Shown in pieces: positions 55,889 to 64,000 of a DNA stretch of 64,000 nucleotides (position 1 is the first letter of the stretch; each line of letters opens with the position of its first letter). This stretch comes from Lactarius indigo (taxonomy: Eukaryota; Basidiomycota; Agaricomycetes; Russulales; Russulaceae). A program made the position numbers and the translations under genes. Below the pieces are notes generated by a model. That model saw only the letters and a program-made list of their open reading frames with translations. It was not told the DNA's origin and ran no database searches. The DNA lies in contig JAFKAC010000019.1 in the NCBI GenBank assembly GCA_025766275.1, forward strand, positions 310,001-374,000, in the 5' to 3' direction.

Positions 55889-56841
55889 TCCACTTTAGTA
55901 CGATCTCCGTCAAAGATGGTGGGGGGTTCACCGGTTAGTTTTTCATGCCCGTGTCCTCCCCCTCCCGCGCCTCCACCACCGCCACCTCCTCCTCCCCCTG
56001 GGGGCCCTCCTTCTGGTGGGTTATTCGGGAGGTCAGGTGGGTTTCCTCCTCTTCCTGGGCGTCGGGGAAAATCGTCTCCGGGTGGCCCTCCCCATCCTGG
56101 TGGAGGGTCTAGCGGTACTCCTCGTCTTCCCCCATCCCCTGATGGGGGATCTCCTTGGTCGGGTCCAATAGCCCGAAAGATTGCTGCGTCATCTGCAGTC
56201 ATACGGTGCCCTGTTTCAGGGTTAATGGGCATGAGATGCCGCTGTGACTCTTGTCTAATTGCTTCGGCCGCTTCTCGCGCCGCTTGTTCTCTGACGGTTA
56301 TGATTTCTTCGGCCGTCATGGTGGTGGTTGCCATTTCTGCTGCCGGTGATCGTACATGAATGACTTCTGGCTGGTCTGAAATGTGTAGAGACTCAGCTTG
56401 TTGGATGGTGTATTGTTCAATAGGTCCGACACTCGCGGGTCGATTTTCTTCACTTTGTTCGTCCTCTTCGGTTTCTTCGCTAACTGCTTCTCCAGTGGAG
56501 TGTTCTCGCAACTGGCCGTCAATAGGTCCCCAATTGGCTCGTGAATTGAGCTCGCGTGCGTCGATGTCACACTGGTATTGTCTTCCTGCTGGCCTAACAA
56601 TGTCCCAGCGGTGTTCTATAGGATTCCTCGTAATTTCCACCCAGCACAGGTGGTCAAAATTGAACTCAACAGGTCTGAACCTTGTAGGTCCGTTGAACTC
56701 TACAAAGTATCCGGTTTCGTCTCCTCGGTCTCTCCACCTAGCTGCTCCTAGGAATCGGGTTGGTACGTTACGGTCTCCCCTTCGGTCTAGGTGATAAGGA
56801 CGAAAGCTCGTCCACTGGTCTCTGGTATTGATAGTCGCCAC
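55889..56841 (-). pseudogene. Element A gag, N-terminal part
   Basis: ~317 codons on the minus strand: RDQWTSFRPYHLDRRGDRN, RPVEFNFDHLCWVEITRNP, acidic EETEEDEQSEEN, helical AEEIITVREQAAREAAEAI, then a proline/glycine-rich stretch with a GGGGGGGGGG run. The frame begins with GTG, with no ATG, so the start may be lost. Broken at the TCCAC target site by element B and continued at 45365. Confidence 0.8.
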
Positions 56842-56848
56842 AGTGAAT

Positions 56849-56859
56849 ATCTTGGTCTT
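56849..56859 (-). other. Primer-binding site of element A, self-priming type
   Basis: Minus-strand AAGACCAAGAT, 2 nt inside the 5' LTR edge, exact complement of ATCTTGGTCTT (57063-57073). That sequence begins 34 nt downstream of TATTTAA (57101-57107). No TGG is present, so a tRNA primer is unlikely. Confidence 0.7.
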
Positions 56860-56861
56860 AA

Positions 56862-57325
56862 TGTAACGCCGTCACGACGTTAGCTTGACTTGAGCTTGAT
56901 AAGGCGACTCTTTGACTTAGCTAATCACGCCCAAAGGCGTATGGCTCGAAGGCGGGTTCTAGATGTACGCAGACACTAGGATCTTGGCGGTACCTCTCCT
57001 GTATATAGAGGTACGTCTGAAGAAGTGACAAAACTGGAAGAGACAAGAAGTGACGATTGAAGAAGACCAAGATGGCATGTCTTGGTCTTCCGCAGCTATC
57101 TTAAATACAAGATGAGCAGGCTACCAAGCACTGCTATGAGTCACCGTATTGTAGCGTCCAACGTATCGCGTAAGTAGCGCAATCCTAGTACTACTACTAC
57201 CTGTACTAGGGTCGAGTCATCTCTCAACTCCTAACTCCTATCGTAAATGCCGAGTCCGTGACTAATCTACCTTACCGCCGTAGTCACAACCGGTACAGTA
57301 AGGGTCCGATACGAGAACCGTAACA
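56862..57325 (-). repeat. 5' LTR of element A
   Basis: 464 bp. Minus-strand TATTTAA box at 57101-57107; hairpin GAAGACCAAGA/TCTTGGTCTTC at the predicted start. Followed by target copy AGTCA (57326-57330). Confidence 0.92.
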
Positions 57326-57330
57326 AGTCA

Positions 57331-59613
57331 AAAGTCATATGAATTGCACCTGAAATCGGCAGTTGAGAGGCGGCAGGTAAGCACTATCTCTGGTATTTCG
57401 GCAGGGGAGGGTTGACACTTGAGCAGAGATCGACATGCCATGACCACCGTGCAGTAAATAATGTAAACAAGCACGGCGGACACCTTGAATCGACTGGAAT
57501 TGGTGCCACTGCGTGCATTCATGGGGCTTTTGTGCCCGATTCTGTTGTTGACTTTCAAAAGGGAGAAGCGTGAGTTCTTATATCTATCTGCATACAATGA
57601 GTGAAAATCAACCCTCCAAAAGCCAGAAGAATATGGACTATTCCATATTCAAGGCCCTAAACTTCAATATGGAGGGGATAGAGGCCGCCCTCATCTGCTA
57701 TGATGTCATGTGTCAATGGAGTGTTCATATGAAGGAGAGGGTTATCGGCAGCAACTATCTCAAACTTCCTGACGGCCTGGAGCTCAGGTTGGGCATTGGT
57801 CTTTTTCATATCCATGGGCATCAAGATACCTGCCTAGCTAGGTATTCGCCCAGCTTCATCAAAGGAGGCCGACAAATAGATGGCGAGACCATCGAAACAC
57901 TTTGGGCTCCACTCAATGAGATCTCCAGAAGTACGAGGGGGATGTCAACATCGCATCGCAGGGAGGTCATAGATGACCATATGAATGACTCAAATTGGAA
58001 GAAGCTTATTGACCTAGGCAAGTTCCCTCCTACAGATACCACATCAGTGCTTACGTGGGTTGGGTAGTCGATGCTGTGTCTAGACGCTACCGAAAGGCAC
58101 TTTCGGGAGCCACAATCAGCACGGCAGCATTTGAGTCCATAAATGTATCGGCAAGTACAGAGAGTGTTGAGGCTTGGAGCGCCGAAGAGGAGTATGCACA
58201 AAGGGAGCGAGGTCATGACGTCAAAGTCATGGACATCTATGACATCAAGAGGAAACAATGTGGGTACAATTACTCTATGATATGTTTGCCTGACATCAGG
58301 TTTCAGTCCCATCGCGTGCAGAGATACTTCTTGAATTGACACAGAAGGAGACTGAGGGCTCTAGCCATAAGGGACATGCTGTATGGCTTAGCAGTGGATT
58401 GAAGATTCAGGAGTCACAGTAGGATTCTCGGCACCTTCTCCAGTGAGACATCTGATCGTGATTTCACAAAAAACATAGGTTATCCCTTCAAGCACTGGTG
58501 AGGAAGATTGGATCCCATCCAACACCAGATCAACAGAGGGATATTACCTTGAAGCGTGCCCGACTCCAAGAAAGAGTTGACGCATTCCAAAAGCAGGCAG
58601 CTAACATTCTTCAAGACCCCCATGACAGCGGAGATGACTACTGGGACAATGCCCCAAGAAGAGAAACCTATATTGGTGTAGAATTTGATGGCACTGATGA
58701 AGGAGAAGACAATGAGGATTGCACTTCATCTGCCGAAGAACATGATCAAATGGAGTTTCCAGGAAATTGCTCTACCAATGGCAGTGTGGATGCAGAGTAT
58801 ATCTCGTTGCATCTTCCTTCACATCTTGGACATGACTGGTGTGATGGAAATTCTGCCGAAGCCCTGGCGAAGGCAGAAATACATCTACAGGAGGGACAAC
58901 TGAATGATTCCCTACATCACATTCGCATCTCCCTAGGCCACAAATCTTATCTGTTCAGACAGGATGTTCGTCCGGCACGTACACAAAGGCTCAAAACACG
59001 CGCTTGGGCAGAAGTACATGCTGCCGAGTCAACAGTTCAGCATCATGCCCGGGTGTATATTCGTGCCCGGCAGGCAATGGTAAACCTTGGAGCCGGCACC
59101 TCTCTCCTTGATCAATACAAAGTCTTGAGGTGCCAGGACTTGAGTGTCAAGACAAGTGTAATTGCCCCTCATGTACGTGGCCAGCGGAATAAATCATTGC
59201 CCTGGTTTTGGACAATGGACATTCAGAGAGATGCCGACATTGGGGAATGGATGGAAGACTGTGCGTAGCTCTCTGTTCACACACACTCAAACAATATAAC
59301 GCTCTATACAGTCTACCGAGTACATTGGCTTCAGGCAAAAGCTCAAAAGATGCGATGGATAGAAGAACTTCAGTGTCTTCAAGTTGAGATGGAGTCCGCT
59401 GTCAGGTTTTTTAGGCATCAAGAGCAATTTTGGCAAGCAAAGCAGGAGCTCCTTGAGCCCCAGTCACAGTCAGGGCATGCTGCGTGGGCAGCCACAGAGA
59501 GTGCAATGTGGTGCTCGATGGCTATTCAGGCAGAGTCCAGGTTTACTGCTTTACTCAGGAGTAATCCACCTCCTGAGTTTGCTAAAGTTCTACGGCTGCA
59601 ACCAAGTAGATGA
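57331..59613 (+). pseudogene. KDZ transposase, 3' part (catalytic region)
   Basis: Continues the exon cut at 39099. Exon ends/starts: to 57376; 57427-57569; 57623-58017; 58068-58259; 58307-58418; 58479-59260; 59312-59613. One intron (58018-58067) has a GC donor (G/GCAAGT). Family blocks: CHDHRAVN, GHLESTGIGATAC, FVPDSVVDFQKGE, ICYDVMCQW with YLKLPDGLELRLGIGLFHIHGHQDTC, then IDGETIETLWAPLNEISRSTR, RREVIDDHMNDSNWKKL. The C-terminal exons have VRKIGSHPT, the RARLQERVDAFQKQA block, ELQCLQVEMESAVRFF and a Trp-rich tail. Apart from the two LTR insertions, the gene looks intact, so it was probably active until recently. Confidence 0.9.
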
Positions 59614-60111
59614 GTTTAATAACTTTCGCATAGCGCTGCCGATTAGCTATCGGTAGTCAGTGGGAGCTTAAAACTACAATTCCTTTAGAAATAAATCTGT
59701 TTCATTCCCTCATTTACAATTAGGCCTGCTATATAGTCTCCAATGGAAAGTCAGAGTTATCTCTATAAAGGGAAACAGATTGGATGTTTTGCTTCACTGC
59801 AGCTAGCCATGAGTCACCGGTAGGTGTTTGTGGCTTGGGCTGCCGGTGGAGGGTCTCTGCTAACGACATTCTATTAGCACATAGCTGGCGGGAGGGCTGC
59901 CGATATATGGGCTTGTGACAGGCATGTGCCACAGGCATTTCCTCACACAAGCAACAGAAACTTCAAATGGAGATGTCTCGGAGTCATGTGCATGATGCAG
60001 CATGGGCGTATACTCACTTAAGATCATCAGCACTCATCGGCAGCTCCCGAAGGCAGCTTCTTAAGCATAGAGATTCCATTCCATTTGTGCATCAATTCAC
60101 ATCCGCATACC
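59614..60111 (-). other. Short region with a possible minus-strand exon
   Basis: A minus-strand ORF from ATG at 59938 to 59729 (~69 codons, YRQPSRQLCANRMSLAETL) has coding-like composition but no partner exon that I can support. Four TCGGCAGC-type motifs occur here (59637-60050). Likely the shared regulatory interval between the transposase end and the next passenger gene. Confidence 0.3.
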
Positions 60112-60789
60112 ATGTCCACTGAAATCGGCACCTCCATACTAGACGCTGCACTCGCCTACATTGGCCAGAGAATATCCATTATCCTTCTCAAACCTGCCAA
60201 TATTGACAAAAACTATATCGGCAGCTTACACAAGGAAGTGGTAAGCATTACTCAATGTGCTAGGAATATCTTTTCACCAAAAATTGGACTTAGCTTGCTG
60301 CTGTATGGATTATTGGCCTTCTGTCGTCTAGCGGCAGCTCCCCTCAAGTGCCAGAGTCGGTCAGGATTGCCTTTCGTGGGTTTTCAGACATTAGGAACCC
60401 AGGGTCCTATATGGCTCCCAAAGCAAACCAGCAGCTAGAGGGAATGTTCCAGGCAGCTGGCATTCCTCAATTTAATTTTACAGAGTGGTGGAAATTTGAA
60501 GGGGAGACAATGAAAGAACCATTCGATGTCCGTGAGGAGGTAGTAGTGGGGTTTCTGCGTGCTCTAGAGATGGTATGTACCTCGTTTCATTTACTGATCC
60601 TCAAATTAACCAGTGCTGTAGCAGGAAGCTAGCACGCAACTTCGCGCTAGAATAGTAGGGAAATTCAAAGAAGCACAGGAACTGGTCAAGGAAATTGAGA
60701 ACCAGGTTAATTCCCTTTACGATACGATCTCCAATGGTTTTGAGAGACTTGAGGGAGAGGCCTCTCGTTTGGAAGAAAACATGGGTTAA
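60112..60789 (+). CDS. KDZ passenger gene 4: small coiled-coil protein
   Basis: Three exons: 60112-60240, 60294-60572 and 60625-60789, all phase 0, introns 53 and 52 nt. 191 residues: a helical N terminus (SILDAALAYIGQRISIILL), a middle block SVRIAFRGFSDIRNPGSYM and PQFNFTEWWKFEGE, and a C-terminal coiled coil (KFKEAQELVKEIENQVNSLY). No known domain. Frame intact. Confidence 0.65.
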
Positions 60790-60824
60790 TGAGAATTATA
60801 TTTCTATGTCTTCGTGAAAATCAA

Positions 60825-61338
60825 CTACAGTTTTCCATCCCCCCCTGCTAAGACATCTACCAAAACCATCTCATTTTCCAAATCACTCAAAAGGTCTTCC
60901 AATTTTTCTTTCCTTATCACCTTCCACTTTTTCAGGAAGCCAGCATTAGATCTGGCTTTTGAAAGCCATTCCGCAGAAACACCCTTTGGAGGGTCCTGTG
61001 TTGTGTTAGCTTCGGCAGATCAGATGACATTCCAAATCACCTTATCTATGAGCTTTTGAATCACAGGTTGTAAGAGCACCACATTTTTTGGGACCTCACT
61101 AAAACCTCCGTTGGAGGGCCCTGTCATTTCCCTCTGATGTCGACCTGCATCAGAATCTGTTTCACTGAGGAATGAAACACCCTTCCAGAATTCAGAGCGC
61201 ATCTACAGGCATTGGTTTAGTGCCCTGGTTAGGCATTAGTTTTGATCCACACACTGCCTCCTTAAAGTTGTTCTCCTCTAACTCAGAGACATGCTTTTGT
61301 ATCTCTGAATCGTTTCCCTGCATGGTAGATGGAAGCAT
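60825..61338 (-). pseudogene. KDZ passenger gene 5: helical protein of unknown function, broken
   Basis: Minus strand. A frame from ATG at 61336-61338 (MLPSTMQGNDSEIQKHVSEL) leads, through an unclear intron or frameshift near 61200, into SETDSDAGRHQREMTGPSN, the LLQPVIQKLIDKVIWNVI block, then an in-frame TGA at 61023-61025, then SAEANTTQDPPKGVSAEWLS and KKWKVIRKEKLEDLLSDLE to TAG at 60825-60827. The continuous frame on both sides of TGA suggests a nonsense change of CGA. Convergent with gene 4. Confidence 0.5.
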
Positions 61339-61355
61339 GTTTCAGCGACACAATC

Positions 61356-61780
61356 AGGTGCTGCCGATAAGCTCGCAGTGACCCAATAAGTTTCTGCCGA
61401 TAAACTTACAATGGCCCAATCAGGTGCTGCCGATAAGCTCGCGGTGGCCTATCAGTTGCTGCCCATAAACCTGTTGCTGCTGATCAAGTTGCAGTGGCCC
61501 AATCAAGTGCTACCGATAAAATTACAATGGCCCAATCAGGTGCTGCCGATAAACTTGCACCAGCCTAATTAGGTGATGCCGATAAACTTTGCGGTAGCCC
61601 AATAGCCCAATCAGGTGCCGCCAATAAGCTCACGGCAGCCTAATCAGATAATGGCCATAAGCTTGCCATGGCCCAATCAGCAACTTTTGATATATTTGGA
61701 ATGGTCCAGTCAGGTGCTACCGATAAGCTTGTAGCAGCCTACCTGGTGATGCAATAAACTCATAGCTGCCCAATCAGATG
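61356..61780. repeat. ~33-bp tandem repeat array with GCTGCCGATAA core
   Basis: About a dozen degenerate units of the form GGCCCAATCAGGT + GCTGCCGATAAACTT. The GCTGCCGA core equals the motif scattered over the region, and GGCCCAATCAG resembles GGGCCAATTGG in the 212-bp array on the far left. Non-coding. Interpreted as a subterminal transposase-binding array. Confidence 0.8.
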
Positions 61781-61877
61781 CTGCTAGGAGAAATGCTGTG
61801 ATGGCCTGTATTATATACCCACACTAGCTGCCGACAGAACCCGAATGCTCTGATAGGACAGTTGACAATATATCTGC

Positions 61878-62614
61878 ATGGGCCATGATTACAGACCTGC
61901 ATATGCGCTCTGTACTGCCTCCCCCTGGATCTACTACCAGCTCTATTCCATGTCAACATCCATGCTCGGTCTAACCAAAGATGAACAAACTCTTCACCAC
62001 CATGCCGCTATGCTCAAAAATGGGCTAGAAGCATACCGCACATGCACACACCAAGATGAAATAAAGTGGAAGAATTTATTGAGAGCACGCTTGGTATCCT
62101 AGTGTGCTTTCCATCTGCTTCTACAAGCTAAGCTCAGATATTTCTAGAGAGAATCGATGAACTATTTTGTTGATGCGAATACAAGAAGTCCCACACCTCC
62201 CCGTGTTCACCCACTCCTATTGAGCCTTGCTTTGATGTTCAACGAGTCTGAAACCTCCCTGAACATGAGAGCTGTCTCTGAGGATAATCCAAAGGTGTTA
62301 AGTAGCAACTATTATACTTCACCCAAAGATCTTCCACCGCTGGACATACATCTACCTGGTCAAAATGGTACGGTACTGTTCTCTGATGTTCATGGGTCTC
62401 TACTTACATCGGCAGCTTCCTGTGGCGAATGTATGGTACCTAAGCTTCAAGAAGGTTCGGCGATGGTAAGCAATGTAGCAATGAGTATCCCGTCGGCAGC
62501 TTCCATTCTGGAATCTATGGCACCTGAACCTCAAGACGATTCAACAGAGGTTGACCATTCAATAGTCACTATTCCTAGCAATGGGAAGAAGCAGCAGTGT
62601 GCTGCTGGTGGCGG
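61878..62614 (+). pseudogene. KDZ passenger gene 6, cut by LTR element D
   Basis: Exon 1 61878-62093 (ATG, YRPAYALCTASPWIYYQLYS, LGLTKDEQTLHHHAAMLK), intron 62094-62147, exon 2 from 62148 (NYFVDANTRSPTPPRVHPLL, two copies of a SAAS-x-(G/L)E block). The frame is intact up to 62614, where the LTR of element D begins in a GGC GG context. The rest is outside or destroyed. Family not recognised. Confidence 0.55.
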
Positions 62615-63466
62615 TGATACACCCGGCGCGCCGCTAAGCGTTAATTTTCGCAGATCTAAGCTAATACGACAATATGCGGCAGACCGGCCCAACCGGCCCG
62701 TCTAGAGTACTGCGATCGGTCACTCTCGGCGGCGGGAAGAGCGGCCCGTGGTGATGGGCCGAGACGCCCGAATATTCTAGCCGCATATGCGAACGGTAGC
62801 CTACTGCTGCAATCACGGGTGCGGCCCCAGCGCGGGGTACGGGACGGTGCCTATATTAGCGCGAAACATGTGAAAGCCCCAGAAACCGATCAGGGCCGAC
62901 ATGGCGAATAGCAACATACCGGAGCGGCCGAGCAGAATCACAGGCGCGGCCATGGCGCGAATAGGCAAAGCAGCACCTAGGGTTGGTAAGGCGACACCCC
63001 AGAGAAGAGCGGATCAGACCGGCGTGGGTTTAAGGCAGGAGAGTAAGATGGACGTTCAGCAAGGGAAAAGCAGCGAGGTGCGGATTCGGTCGGCGAGCGG
63101 CAGCACATAAATAGCTCTATACCACAGGTACAAGAACAGCAACCTTCGGGGAGCCCATAGCGACTTCATTCTATTCATACGCTCATATCCTACTATTCGA
63201 TTATCTACGACCTCTATTCTATTTTGATTTCGCGAAGCACCCGTGTGTGCGTATTCGGCTATACCTCGGCTATTCGCAGCCCCGCGTCGCGTTAAGACTA
63301 CATCGCTCTCGCCTCGGTCGGCTTCGGCTCGTTCGGTCCCGCATCGGTGCGCCTTCGGTTAAAGTCGCCATCGGCCGGATTATCGGTCCTATATTCCCTG
63401 ACTTCTCGAACCCAATATCACTCCCTTACCGGTCGTTCTTGCGTTTAGCGACGGTTTAGGGTATCA
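62615..63466 (+). repeat. Probable 5' LTR of element D
   Basis: Starts TGATACACCC and ends GGGTATCA, giving a terminal inverted repeat TGATAC/GTATCA. ATAAATAG at about 63109 may be its TATA box. Confidence 0.6.
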
Positions 63467-63470
63467 TTTC

Positions 63471-63487
63471 TGGTGGCCAACGTGGGG
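63471..63487 (+). other. Primer-binding site of element D, tRNA type
   Basis: TGGTGGCCAACGTGGGG starts 4 nt after the LTR end. Begins with TGG as expected for pairing to a tRNA 3' CCA. I saw no complement within the LTR, unlike the three self-priming elements. The tRNA was not identified. Confidence 0.55.
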
Positions 63488-63521
63488 AAGTTGGAATATA
63501 GAAGGTTTGCGTGCGCATTAA

Positions 63522-64000
63522 ATAACTAACATACTGCCGAGAAGGCGAGAACAGCGAAGCCTACTAGAAGAATTAATCGCGGCCGGATACGACCCGACTC
63601 AATCAATTCCAGGAAGCTATCCTAGCCCCGAAGACCTAACACCCCTTAGCAGCCTTAGTAGCGAACAAAGCGACCCCTCATCCAGTCACTCGGGACAAGA
63701 AGAAACCAATAGTGAAAAGGAAGTCGACCTCATCCTGTCAAGTCACTCGGCTCCGTTACCCGCGCGCCACGGCGCAACAACAAGATCAAGAGCAAAAATC
63801 CTAGCACAACAACAGCAGGCGGAAGCGTTACCGGCCGAAGAACAGGAAGCAGCCGATCAAAGTGTTAACCAACCAGCGAACACCACAGCATCAGCGACAG
63901 AAGATAATAACCGGCAGCCCGGCAGTAGTAACCAACGAGCGCAATCGGCGCCGCCTCAGCAAAGCAACACAGCGATAAACCCCATAGTACCCTCGATAAA
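63522..64000 (+). CDS. Gag-like N terminus of element D, partial
   Basis: Open frame to the window end, ~159 codons, no ATG (starts after TAA at 63519). Sequence RRREQRSLLEELIAAGYDP, then Ser/Pro/Gln/Ala-rich (PLSSLSSEQSDPSSSHSG), which is typical of the disordered N terminus of fungal Gypsy gag. No diagnostic domain visible yet. Confidence 0.5.
   Translation, partial: MTNILPRRREQRSLLEELIAAGYDPTQSIPGSYPSPEDLTPLSSLSSEQSDPSSSHSGQEETNSEKEVDLILSSHSAPLPARHGATTRSRAKILAQQQQAEALPAEEQEAADQSVNQPANTTASATEDNNRQPGSSNQRAQSAPPQQSNTAINPIVPSI

Larger units (their letters stand above)
39100..57325 (-). mobile_element. LTR element A: Ty3/Gypsy chromovirus inserted in KDZ transposase, itself split by element B
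   Basis: LTRs at 39100-39562 and 56862-57325 (463-464 bp, TGTAAC...GTAACA on the plus strand). Target duplication AGTCA at 39095-39099 and 57326-57330, exact. The coding strand is minus: gag, then protease, RT, RNase H, integrase, chromodomain. Element B (45366-55888) lies in gag. Without B the element is about 7.7 kb. About eight differences between the LTRs, mostly transitions, suggest it is older than B. Gag and pol carry one frameshift and three TGA stops, so this copy is inactive. Confidence 0.93.
20990..62614. mobile_element. Large KDZ-type DNA transposon matrix with nested insertions
   Basis: After removing the LTR insertions, roughly 17 kb of matrix remains. It encodes a KDZ transposase (exons in 37006-39099 and 57331-59613), a TET/JBP-type dioxygenase (34449-35743) and several passenger genes. 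KDZ elements carrying TET/JBP genes are known from Agaricomycetes. The matrix is unified by the scattered motif TCGGCAGCT or AGCTGCCGA and by repeat arrays near both sides (20990-22510 and 61356-61780). Left and right termini and terminal inverted repeats were not identified. On the right the last passenger gene is cut by LTR element D at 62615, so the element may extend beyond the window. It could also be more than one related element. Confidence 0.55.
62615..64000 (+). mobile_element. LTR element D, 5' part (runs off window)
   Basis: A probable 852-bp 5' LTR (62615-63466), a TGG-type primer-binding site and an open gag-like frame follow one another in the expected order. Only the left side is visible, so the target duplication cannot be checked (left flank GGCGG). 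GC-rich unlike the other elements. Confidence 0.65.

Noticed and set aside
63115..63470. 63247-63459 ORF as a gene
   Set aside because: It lies within the probable LTR of element D and has no domain.

Overview
The window is nuclear DNA of a filamentous basidiomycete, most likely an Agaricomycete. The evidence is spliceosomal introns of about 50 to 56 nt with GT-AG (one GC-AG) borders, expanded F-box families, DUF3455 secreted proteins, an S53 sedolisin relic, Ty3/Gypsy chromoviruses and a KDZ (Kyakuja-Dileera-Zisupton) DNA transposon. The genus cannot be read from the sequence. No rRNA, tRNA or CRISPR is seen.

Bases 1-20000 are host-type sequence. They hold four F-box paralogues (one cut by the window start, one solitary, and a tandem pair whose reading frames overlap by one base), two tandem DUF3455 genes duplicated with their promoters, and on the minus strand a dead sedolisin peptidase gene. 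Long stretches between them show no gene I can support.

From about 21000 to 62614 the matrix looks like one large KDZ-type element, or several overlapping ones. It begins with a ~212-bp tandem array rich in the palindrome TGGGCCCA. It carries passenger genes (a Zn2Cys6-like protein, a TET/JBP-type 2OG-Fe(II) dioxygenase, several unknowns), a KDZ transposase gene with a CxC2-type cysteine cluster, and a ~33-bp repeat array. A short motif, TCGGCAGCT or its complement, is scattered throughout. LTR elements have landed in this matrix in a nested way, each with an exact 5-bp target duplication: a 6.1-kb element at 22825-28943; element A at 39100-57325 inside a transposase exon; element B at 45366-55888 inside the gag of A; a solo LTR at 47212-47791 inside the integrase of B; and a second solo LTR at 38166-38792 in another transposase exon. 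At 62615 a further LTR element (D) begins and runs off the window.

Most notable are: (1) the 22825-28943 element, a young non-autonomous LTR element with no protease, RT or integrase, whose single 1.5-kb-codon ORF ends in a Pho80/PCL-type cyclin box; (2) in this element and in A and B, the sequence at or within 2 nt of the 5' LTR is complementary to a 10-12 nt stretch lying 34-35 nt downstream of the LTR TATA box, the layout of Tf1-type self-priming; (3) in element B, a likely 56-nt intron crossing the LTR border, whose removal would excise the primer-binding site and create an ATG in front of extra pre-gag ORFs. Many in-frame stops in the mobile part are TGA where CGA would fit, pointing to decay by CpG deamination, next to a transposon that itself carries a 5-methylcytosine oxygenase homologue.
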